Below are positions 1 to 4,756 of a DNA stretch of 6,863 nucleotides, piece after piece. The stretch's first letter is position 1. Every line of letters begins with the position of its first letter. The notes under the pieces are model-generated. The model was not told the origin of the DNA. It saw nothing but the letters and a program-made list of their open reading frames with translations, and did not search any database. Source of the stretch: a bacterium (GTDB lineage Bacteria > Zixibacteria > MSB-5A5 > GN15 > FEB-12); assembly GCA_030668045.1 (NCBI GenBank), contig DAOUUR010000128.1, forward strand, positions 1-6,863, read 5' to 3'. A program made the translations under genes and the position numbers.

Positions 1-122
1 CCTCCCAGTTTATCGTTCTCCACAACGGCAACCCTGGCGCCTTTTAGGGCAGCCCGGATCGCGGCCGTGTAGCCACCGGGGCCACCACCTATGATAACTA
101 TATCGTGCTTGTCTATGATCAC
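1..122 (-). CDS. lpdA: Dihydrolipoamide dehydrogenase-like flavoprotein, N-terminal part (cut by window edge)
   Basis: The minus strand encodes the start of an FAD-dependent disulfide oxidoreductase. About 40 codons are visible before the window edge. They show a beta strand (DIVII) leading into the dinucleotide-binding loop GGGPGGY, then TAAIRAALKGARVAVVE and the KLGG that in lipoamide dehydrogenases runs into the redox-active CxxxxC site, which lies outside the window. The AAIRAA stretch after GPGGY and the VVE-x-x-x-LGG spacing are typical of E3 of pyruvate and 2-oxoacid dehydrogenase complexes. Mercuric or glutathione reductase relatives cannot be fully excluded from so short a piece. The start is taken as GTG at 122; an AGGAG lies only 2 bases upstream (125-129), which is unusually close. 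A TTG at 155 in the same frame is an alternative without a ribosome site. A terminator separates the gene from its upstream neighbour, so it probably has its own promoter. Confidence 0.8.
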   Translation of the reverse strand, partial: MIIDKHDIVIIGGGPGGYTAAIRAALKGARVAVVENDKLG

Positions 123-153
123 AACTCCTGCATTGAGTTCAGCTTTGCCATTC

Positions 154-182
154 AATAAACGGGGCGCACCTCGGCTTGGCAA
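154..182 (-). promoter_or_regulatory. Candidate sigma70-type promoter for the lpdA-like gene
   Basis: Read on the minus strand, TTGCCA (177-182) and TTTATT (154-159) are separated by 17 bases. The first matches the -35 consensus at 5 of 6 positions and the second the -10 consensus at 4 of 6. The site lies between the upstream terminator and the predicted GTG start, where a promoter is needed. The call rests on pattern only. Confidence 0.35.
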
Positions 183-196
183 GTCACTTACCAATG

Positions 197-230
197 AAAA
201 AGCCGACCCCGCAGTACGCGAGGTCGGCTT
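197..230 (-). terminator. Rho-independent terminator after the envelope operon
   Basis: A perfect 9-base inverted repeat, AAGCCGACC (200-208) and GGTCGGCTT (222-230), encloses a 13-base loop. On the minus strand the stem runs directly into five T residues (197-201 as A on the plus strand). It begins about 20 bases beyond the end of the lipoprotein reading frame, so it ends the minus-strand operon that starts near 1357. Confidence 0.8.
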
Positions 231-251
231 GATTGATCAGATTGTTGGTTC

Positions 252-545
252 TCAGGAACCGTGAGCGGTAAAGGTGACGATCACCTTGCCATTCTCGATC
301 GAGTAATCCGAAGTTCCACCAGTGCTGACGCCATATGCGTGGAATGTTCCCGACTTGACTAACTTCTTCAGCGCAGACACGTTTACCAGATACTTGAACG
401 ATTCAGCGTAGGTAAGCGTGGTCGTGGATGAAGCCGGCAATGTCAAGCCATCCAGTATCTTGATAGCATTGGCATTGACGTCAATATAGTTGGTGTAGGC
501 TGGCTCGGTACCCTCATCCATGTAGACGTTGAAAGTCACCGCCGC
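252..545 (-). pseudogene. C-terminal continuation of the lipoprotein gene, beyond an in-frame TGA
   Basis: This stretch is in exactly the same frame as the lipoprotein segment at 546-785 and is separated from it only by TGA at 546-548. It stays open for 97 codons up to a second TGA (252-254). The encoded sequence continues naturally from the segment before the stop: FEFTFINS, then the TGA, then AAVTFNVYMDEG reads like neighbouring strands of one beta-sandwich-like domain. It is followed by a Ser/Thr-rich part and a closing strand (GKVIVTFTAHG). The first available start, GTG at 537-539, has no convincing ribosome site upstream, so independent translation is unlikely. The simplest reading is a nonsense mutation or a sequencing error in a gene of 177 codons. 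Readthrough is possible but unsupported. I do not recognise the family. Confidence 0.6.
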
Positions 546-785
546 TCAACTGTTAATGAACGTGAATTCAAAACCAACCATATCAATATTATCGATCGCG
601 TCCTTGTGGTCATTCCACTCTGTTTCATCTGTCAGATCGATGTGCTCATGGTAGAAACCTGTCGCAGATGTAAAGGAGAAATCCTTCACGATGACAAAAG
701 TACCGGAAATAATCAGGCAGCCTGTTACCAGAAAAGCGGTGACGACAAGCCCGAAAGCAGCAAATCTCTTCGAAACTGTATTCAT
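546..785 (-). CDS. Small lipoprotein, N-terminal segment ending at a premature TGA
   Basis: The 79-residue product starts with a basic N terminus (MNTVSKR), a hydrophobic stretch and the lipobox LVTGC, with Cys at residue 23. It is therefore predicted to be exported, lipidated and anchored in a membrane, probably the outer one. The mature part holds short alternating strands (TFVIVKDFSF, VGFEFTF) and acidic loops, with no motif I can assign. The start is well supported: AGGAGG (793-798) lies 7 bases before the ATG and overlaps the TAG stop of the upstream outer-membrane protein gene, so the two genes are co-transcribed and probably translationally coupled. The frame continues past the TGA for another 97 codons of matching character. 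The full ancestral protein was therefore probably about 177 residues, and this product, if made, would be truncated. Confidence 0.7.
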   Translation of the reverse strand: MNTVSKRFAAFGLVVTAFLVTGCLIISGTFVIVKDFSFTSATGFYHEHIDLTDETEWNDHKDAIDNIDMVGFEFTFINS

Positions 786-796
786 GCCATCACCTC

Positions 797-1357
797 CTAA
801 TTCCCACCGAAGTAGTAGTTAAGGCCGCCGACAACGAAGAGTGATTTCTTCGAACTGCCGCCATCGACCGGAATCAGGTTAAACCTGCCACGGATATCAA
901 CGCCAATATTTGAAGGCAGATTCAGGCCAATTCCAAGCCCAACAGACCAGCCAAAATCGGCCCCATCATTGTCGTACATAGCCGTCTGGTCACGTTTGGT
1001 CTTGTAGAATCCCATCCCAACCAGAGCGTATGGCGAGAATCCCGGGACACCCATCAGAGCGCCCAGCCTGGCGTCGATCCCGTAAGATGTAATTTTTGAA
1101 CCGTCAAGGCCGATAGAATTGACGCCTTCAATAGTCGGTTCACCATACTTGCCGAAAAAGACATTTGGCTCCAGCGTGATCATCGGCAAGGCTTTGATAA
1201 TTCCTCGCACACCAAAAGCGGTGCCCGATCCCTGGTCCTGCTGGGCAATCGGCAGGTTCAGCCCGCCGGAGACACCAATCCCGAGCGAGAGACCTTGAGC
1301 CGCAAGGGTCATCGGCAAGATCAGGATCGCCATCGTGACAATAACTAGTCGAAGCAT
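797..1357 (-). CDS. Outer-membrane beta-barrel protein (OmpA/OmpX-like porin family)
   Basis: The 186-residue protein has a classical signal peptide (about residues 1-20, MLRLVIVTMAILILPMTLAA). Its body consists of glycine-rich amphipathic strands with regular turns: LSLGIGVSGGLNLP, TAFGVRGIIKALPMITLEPNVFFG, ITSYGIDARLGALMG, FSPYALVGMGFYKT, FGWSVGLGIGLNLPSNIGVDIRGRFNLIP and LFVVGGLNYYFGG. The size and the aromatic-rich terminal strand fit a small barrel of about eight strands in the outer-membrane beta-barrel superfamily. No ligand or channel function can be read from the sequence. GGAGGG lies 3 bases before the ATG. It is the first gene of a minus-strand operon with the lipoprotein gene and is transcribed divergently from the polyamine operon. 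The fold class is fairly sure; the role is unknown. Confidence 0.75.
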   Translation of the reverse strand: MLRLVIVTMAILILPMTLAAQGLSLGIGVSGGLNLPIAQQDQGSGTAFGVRGIIKALPMITLEPNVFFGKYGEPTIEGVNSIGLDGSKITSYGIDARLGALMGVPGFSPYALVGMGFYKTKRDQTAMYDNDGADFGWSVGLGIGLNLPSNIGVDIRGRFNLIPVDGGSSKKSLFVVGGLNYYFGGN

Positions 1358-1376
1358 AAACCCTCCAGGTTAGCTT

Positions 1377-1418
1377 GATTTAATCTAATGATTAGTAAAT
1401 TATAGTCTGGATTTAATC
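1377..1418. repeat. Operator-like repeats around the divergent envelope promoter
   Basis: GATTTAATC occurs twice (1377-1385 and 1410-1418), 33 bases apart or about three helical turns. Each copy is itself a GATT-N-AATC palindrome. Between them lies CTAAT-G-ATTAG (1385-1395), another palindrome. The copies bracket the minus-strand -10 element, the usual position for a repressor or activator site. Which protein binds is unknown; the adjacent XRE regulator is the obvious candidate. Confidence 0.4.
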
Positions 1419-1427
1419 AATACATAA
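1399..1427 (-). promoter_or_regulatory. Candidate promoter of the envelope operon
   Basis: A perfect -10 element, TATAAT, is read on the minus strand at 1399-1404. The hexamer 17 bases upstream (TTATGT, 1422-1427) matches the -35 consensus poorly, which suggests a weak or activator-dependent promoter. The predicted transcript start near 1392 leaves a leader of about 35 bases before the ATG at 1357. Confidence 0.45.
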
Positions 1428-1493
1428 TCGGTCACCATGTCAAGCAGATTACTGGACTGCCTGTATTTTTGCCTTCATACCTCAAAAAAGCGC

Positions 1494-1523
1494 TTGACAG
1501 AATCCCCATTTTCTCAGTATTAT
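1494..1523 (+). promoter_or_regulatory. Sigma70-type promoter of the regulator and polyamine operon
   Basis: A perfect -35 hexamer, TTGACA (1494-1499), is followed after 18 bases by TATTAT (1518-1523), which matches the -10 consensus at 5 of 6 positions. An overlapping TATAAT at 1521-1526 is less well spaced. Transcription would start near 1530, giving a leader of about 55 bases before the regulator gene. Confidence 0.65.
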
Positions 1524-1531
1524 AATCCGCT

Positions 1532-1563
1532 TTTATTAAACTTGGTGGTAGGCTTTACTAAAC
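1532..1563 (+). promoter_or_regulatory. Candidate autoregulatory operator: two TTTA-N-TAAA direct repeats
   Basis: TTTATTAAAC (1532-1541) and TTTACTAAAC (1554-1563) differ at one base and are 22 bases apart, about two helical turns. The first nine bases of each form a perfect palindrome, TTTA-N-TAAA. They lie just downstream of the -10 element, over the likely transcript start, where a bound dimer would block transcription. XRE-family repressors commonly bind short palindromes near their own promoters, so autoregulation by the next gene is inferred. Confidence 0.45.
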
Positions 1564-1584
1564 AAGAGGCAACGGATAAGTTCA

Positions 1585-2127
1585 GTGGAATTGCATATTG
1601 GCCAAAAGATCAAAGTACTTCGACTGCGGTCGGACCTTACTCAGGAAGAGCTGGCAAACCGAGCGGGCTTGACCAAAGGGTTCATCTCCCAGTTGGAGAA
1701 CGAACAGTCTTCAATTCAGATTGATTCCCTTGCCGATCTTCTCGAAGCTCTCGGGGTGAGTCTTTCGGAGTTTTTCGCCGACGGCGATAAGACCAAGGTT
1801 GTCTTTGCACCGTCGGAGCGGGCAGCAGTCGATAGCAATGGCGCCTCAGTGTTTGAGATGCTGATCCCAGGATCGACCCACAATCTCATGGACCCGATTT
1901 TTCTCCAGCTTCTGCCCGGTGAGTCGCTGCAGGAAGGCGATCCCCACGAGGGCGAACAATTTGGATATGTTCTAAAAGGTACGGCCACTCTGGCTCTTGA
2001 TGGCGTTCAATACAAAGTTCCCAACAAGCATTGCTTCTATTTCAAGGCCGACCAGAAACATCAGATTTTGAATATGAGTAGCGGCGCGGTGTCACTCCTA
2101 TGGGTGACTTCGCCGCCACAGATGTAA
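1585..2127 (+). CDS. XRE-family transcriptional regulator with C-terminal cupin domain (PuuR-like)
   Basis: The 180-residue protein has an N-terminal XRE helix-turn-helix (about residues 6-64; LTQEELANRAGLTKGFISQLE spans both key helices) and a cupin domain (about 105-178). The cupin shows HEGEQFGYVLKG and ends LLWVTSPP. His121, Glu124 and His159 sit where metal ligands occur in cupins, but the full ligand set is not clearly conserved. This architecture is that of PuuR, the putrescine-responsive repressor of E. coli, and of SutR-like regulators. Here the gene stands directly in front of three polyamine-synthesis genes, 37 bases before the decarboxylase, so polyamine sensing is a reasonable inference. 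The start is GTG at 1585, the only start that includes the whole first helix; a TTG at 1591 is possible. A weak GAGG lies about 15 bases upstream, so translation may start inefficiently. Confidence 0.85.
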   Translation: MELHIGQKIKVLRLRSDLTQEELANRAGLTKGFISQLENEQSSIQIDSLADLLEALGVSLSEFFADGDKTKVVFAPSERAAVDSNGASVFEMLIPGSTHNLMDPIFLQLLPGESLQEGDPHEGEQFGYVLKGTATLALDGVQYKVPNKHCFYFKADQKHQILNMSSGAVSLLWVTSPPQM

Positions 2128-2164
2128 CCATCTTCCTGATACTTAGCGAAGGAGGAAACGAAAA

Positions 2165-2581
2165 ATGAAAATACTCGGACAACACTTGATAGCTGAATTC
2201 TCCGGTTGTGACCACAAGGTCCTCAATGATACTGATCTGCTCGAACAGCATCTCAACGAAGCTGTCCGAAGATCGGGCGCGACTATCGTCCGCTCCGTTT
2301 TCCATCGCTATAACCCACAGGGTGTCTCGGGAGTTGTAGTCATTGCCGAATCCCATTTTTCGATTCACACCTGGCCCGAGTACGGCTACGCCGCTGTCGA
2401 TTTCTTTACCTGCGGACAAACTGTCGATCCGAACCTGGCCCTCGACTACATGAAAGAGCAACTCGACGCCAGTCAGGTTCAGGTCAAGACGTTGCAGCGA
2501 GGGATACCATCGGATAACGACGAGATCATAGCACACAAACCTGCCGATATCTCGCAGCCAACAACGGCTCGAGCCAATTAG
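2165..2581 (+). CDS. speH: S-adenosylmethionine decarboxylase proenzyme (pyruvoyl-dependent)
   Basis: This cytoplasmic enzyme removes the carboxyl group of S-adenosylmethionine to give the aminopropyl donor for spermidine synthesis. The 138-residue protein is the short bacterial/archaeal class with a single domain. The self-cleavage motif ESHFSIHTWPE is intact: cleavage between Glu62 and Ser63 would convert Ser63 to the pyruvoyl cofactor. His68 and Cys83 match the processing and catalytic residues of the Thermotoga maritima enzyme in both identity and position. The C-terminal tail after about residue 115 is slightly longer than usual and of no clear function. AAGGAGG (2149-2155) lies 9 bases before the ATG, the strongest ribosome site in the operon. 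The gene is followed immediately by the ornithine decarboxylase-type gene. The symbol speD is also used for this family. Confidence 0.95.
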   Translation: MKILGQHLIAEFSGCDHKVLNDTDLLEQHLNEAVRRSGATIVRSVFHRYNPQGVSGVVVIAESHFSIHTWPEYGYAAVDFFTCGQTVDPNLALDYMKEQLDASQVQVKTLQRGIPSDNDEIIAHKPADISQPTTARAN

Positions 2582-2583
2582 AT

Positions 2584-2587
2584 GGAG
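2584..2587 (+). promoter_or_regulatory. Ribosome-binding site that favours the ATG at 2594
   Basis: GGAG lies 6 bases before the ATG at 2594. The ATG at 2582, directly after the TAG stop of the preceding gene, has no purine-rich site upstream. Its own first codons form part of this GGAG. The shorter start is therefore preferred. Confidence 0.55.
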
Positions 2588-2593
2588 ACTGCC

Positions 2594-3766
2594 ATGATTA
2601 TCGGCACTACCAGTTTTTCAATAACGGAAAAAGCTGCCCTGCGAGGCGGCCTGAATACTGAGCTGCTTCGGGAACTGTTCAACCGGACCGACCAACGAAC
2701 GCCTGTATTGATCCTGTCACTATCTGCTATTGGACGCAACTACGAAGCTCTCAAGAACGCCTTGCCACGGGTCGGTATTCATTATGCCGTTAAACCAAAT
2801 AGTCATCCGGCGATTATTGCAGAACTTGCCGGGCGCGGTTGCAATTTCGATGTCTGCTCAGCCGGTGAGATCGAGACTGTGCTGACGACGGGGATTGATC
2901 CCGCCACCCTGATTCACTCGCACCCGATCAAATCCACCGAGGAGTTCGACCGTGCCGTGGCGCGAGGAGTGGAAATTTTTGTCGTTGATAATGTCGAAGA
3001 AATCAAAAAGTTTTCACGGTACACCGACAAGAAGCTCAAAGTGCTCATTCGGTTTCGCATCAATACCAATTCCAAAGCAGTCGTCAACCTACAATACAAA
3101 TTTGGATGCACGACCGACGAAGTCGTCCCGTTGGCTCGCTTGATCGGACAGTACGGCCACGAATTTTGCGGCCTCTGCTTTCATATCGGCTCTCAGTGTG
3201 TCTATAGTGAAAACTATGTCAAGGCGATTGAAACCGCCCACGATCTGATTCATGATCTTGATGTCGCCGGACTTGATACCAAGCTGCTCGATATTGGCGG
3301 TGGTTTCCCCGTTGAGTATGTGGAACCGGTGCCGCCAATCGACACCTTCTGCAAACCAATCCGGGAGGCGCTCGACCGTCACATCAGACCGGGGATCAAA
3401 GTTGTTAGTGAGCCTGGACGGTTCATTGCCGCCAGCCCGGTAACACTGATTACATCGGTGATCGGCAAGTCGATCCGCGATGGCAAGGTGTGGTACTATC
3501 TCGATGACGGCCTCTACTCCACTTTCTCAGGCATCGTGTACGATCAATGCCGCTATCCGGTTGTGACCTGCCGCGACGGTGAACGCAAGCTATCTGTGCT
3601 GGCTGGCCCGACCTGCGATTCTTTCGATGTCATGTGCGATGGATTGATGATCCCGGAACATGAGATCGGCGAGAGAATAATGTTTACCATGACCGGTGCC
3701 TACTGTGATGTATCCGGCTCCAATTTCAACGCCCTGAAACGACCCGAATACATGGTGGTTGACTAA
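2594..3766 (+). CDS. Ornithine decarboxylase-type PLP enzyme (fold type III, alanine racemase-like)
   Basis: The enzyme is predicted to decarboxylate ornithine to putrescine in the cytoplasm. Numbered from the ATG at 2594 (390 residues), it has a PLP-binding TIM-barrel with YAVKPN (Lys67 forms the Schiff base), HIGSQ (197-201), the phosphate-binding GGGFP (235-239) and EPGR (273-276). The C-terminal domain follows, with VYD (Asp317) and GPTCDSFD (Cys341, Asp342), and GAYC near the end. The two aspartates correspond to Asp332 and Asp361 of the trypanosome enzyme, which bind the distal amine of ornithine, and Cys341 to catalytic Cys360. Diaminopimelate decarboxylase is less likely for that reason, but lysine as an additional substrate cannot be excluded. 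It sits between the genes for the other two spermidine enzymes. An upstream ATG at 2582 would add four residues but lacks a ribosome site. Confidence 0.9.
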   Translation: MIIGTTSFSITEKAALRGGLNTELLRELFNRTDQRTPVLILSLSAIGRNYEALKNALPRVGIHYAVKPNSHPAIIAELAGRGCNFDVCSAGEIETVLTTGIDPATLIHSHPIKSTEEFDRAVARGVEIFVVDNVEEIKKFSRYTDKKLKVLIRFRINTNSKAVVNLQYKFGCTTDEVVPLARLIGQYGHEFCGLCFHIGSQCVYSENYVKAIETAHDLIHDLDVAGLDTKLLDIGGGFPVEYVEPVPPIDTFCKPIREALDRHIRPGIKVVSEPGRFIAASPVTLITSVIGKSIRDGKVWYYLDDGLYSTFSGIVYDQCRYPVVTCRDGERKLSVLAGPTCDSFDVMCDGLMIPEHEIGERIMFTMTGAYCDVSGSNFNALKRPEYMVVD

Positions 3767-3768
3767 CC

Positions 3769-3772
3769 GGAG
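3769..3772 (+). promoter_or_regulatory. Ribosome-binding site that favours the ATG at 3781
   Basis: GGAG is 8 bases before the ATG at 3781, a normal distance. It is only 2 bases from the alternative in-frame ATG at 3775. The later start is therefore preferred. Confidence 0.5.
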
Positions 3773-3780
3773 AGATGACG

Positions 3781-4677
3781 ATGAGCAAGCGTGAGAATAT
3801 CAACAAAACAGACATCTCCGAAGAGGGCATGAATGACCTCTGGAACGTCTGGTACAGCGAGCTGCACGACGGACTCTCCGGCCTGACGATTAAAGTTGAC
3901 CGGATTATCGAATCAATTGAATCGGATTTCCAGCGGATTGATGTTCTCCACACCAAGGACTTTGGCAAGATGCTGGTCCTCTACGGTTCCCTGATGGTTT
4001 GTGACAATGACAACAACGCCTACAACGAGATGATCGCCCACGTGCCGCTGTTTGTGCATCCGAAACCGAACGATGTTCTCATAATCGGTGGTGGTGATTG
4101 TGGCGCCTTGACCGAAGCGACCAAACATCCTGAAGTCAACTCTATCACCATGTGTGAGATCGACCCCAAAGTAGTCGAAGTTTCCAAACGACATTTCCCA
4201 TACCTGACCACCGGCGCCGATGATCGGCGTGCCAAGATCATTTTCGAAGATGGCAAGAAGTACATTGAAGAATCTGACCGGCAGTACGATGTTATCATTC
4301 TCGACCTCTCCGATCCGGTCGGCCCCGCTACCGAACTTTTCCAGAAACCGTTTCATCAGGATGTGTTCGACTGTCTCACCGACGATGGCATCCTGGTGGC
4401 TCAGTCGGAGTCACCTCTTTACAATCAGGAGACAGTCAGCACGCTGTACGCCAATCTCAAAGACATTTTCCCAATTGTCCGGATGTACACCTGCTTCATG
4501 CAGATCTATCCATCCGGTTTTTGGTCGTTTGCCTTCTGCAGCAAGAAGTACGACCCGCTGGATAACTTTGATCAGGCTCGATACGACAAACTGAATCTCG
4601 CTACCCGATACTATAACGACGCTGTCCATCGGGGAGCGTTCGCCCTGCCGGAATTTGCAAAGAAACTGATCGAGTGA
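3781..4677 (+). CDS. speE: Spermidine synthase (putrescine aminopropyltransferase), somewhat divergent
   Basis: The enzyme transfers the aminopropyl group of decarboxylated S-adenosylmethionine to putrescine, giving spermidine and methylthioadenosine. The 298-residue protein has the usual length, with an N-terminal beta-strand domain and a Rossmann-type methyltransferase fold. Numbered from 3781, visible motifs are NEMIAHVPLF, the cofactor loop IIGGGDCG (about 101-108), CEIDP (acidic ribose-binding residue), FEDGKKY and the catalytic-site motif ILDLSDPVGPA with Asp175, then AQSESPLY. Several normally constant positions differ: LYG for LDG, YNEM for YHEM, and GGGDCG for GGGDGG. The core aspartates remain, so activity is likely, but substrate preference may be altered. 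The gene lies 14 bases after the PLP decarboxylase stop and is the last gene before a strong terminator. Confidence 0.9.
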   Translation: MSKRENINKTDISEEGMNDLWNVWYSELHDGLSGLTIKVDRIIESIESDFQRIDVLHTKDFGKMLVLYGSLMVCDNDNNAYNEMIAHVPLFVHPKPNDVLIIGGGDCGALTEATKHPEVNSITMCEIDPKVVEVSKRHFPYLTTGADDRRAKIIFEDGKKYIEESDRQYDVIILDLSDPVGPATELFQKPFHQDVFDCLTDDGILVAQSESPLYNQETVSTLYANLKDIFPIVRMYTCFMQIYPSGFWSFAFCSKKYDPLDNFDQARYDKLNLATRYYNDAVHRGAFALPEFAKKLIE

Positions 4678-4701
4678 TCGTCAGACAAAACTGATCAAGA
4701 G

Positions 4702-4734
4702 AAAAGCCCGACTCCTCAGGAGCCGGGCTTTTTT
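4702..4734. terminator. Bidirectional rho-independent terminator between convergent genes
   Basis: The stem pairs AAAAGCCCG (4702-4710) with CGGGCTTTT (4724-4732), interrupted by one A-C mismatch, and continues as CTCC (4712-4715) with GGAG (4719-4722) around a 3-base loop. On the plus strand a run of six T follows, ending the polyamine operon 25 bases after its last stop. On the minus strand four T residues follow, serving the convergent outer-membrane protein gene that ends at 4757. Confidence 0.9.
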
Positions 4735-4756
4735 CTTGTGTCTTTGTCGCTATATC

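Noticed and set aside
546..548. TGA read as glycine or tryptophan by an altered genetic code.
   Set aside because: TGA ends the spermidine synthase and this frame itself at 252, and Trp and Gly are encoded normally elsewhere, so the standard code fits.
2042..2536. A 164-codon minus-strand open frame across the regulator and AdoMet decarboxylase genes.
   Set aside because: It is the antisense of two clearly recognised genes and has no domain, signal or ribosome site of its own.
3913..4356. A 147-codon minus-strand open frame inside the spermidine synthase gene.
   Set aside because: It is the antisense of a strongly supported enzyme gene, without independent evidence.
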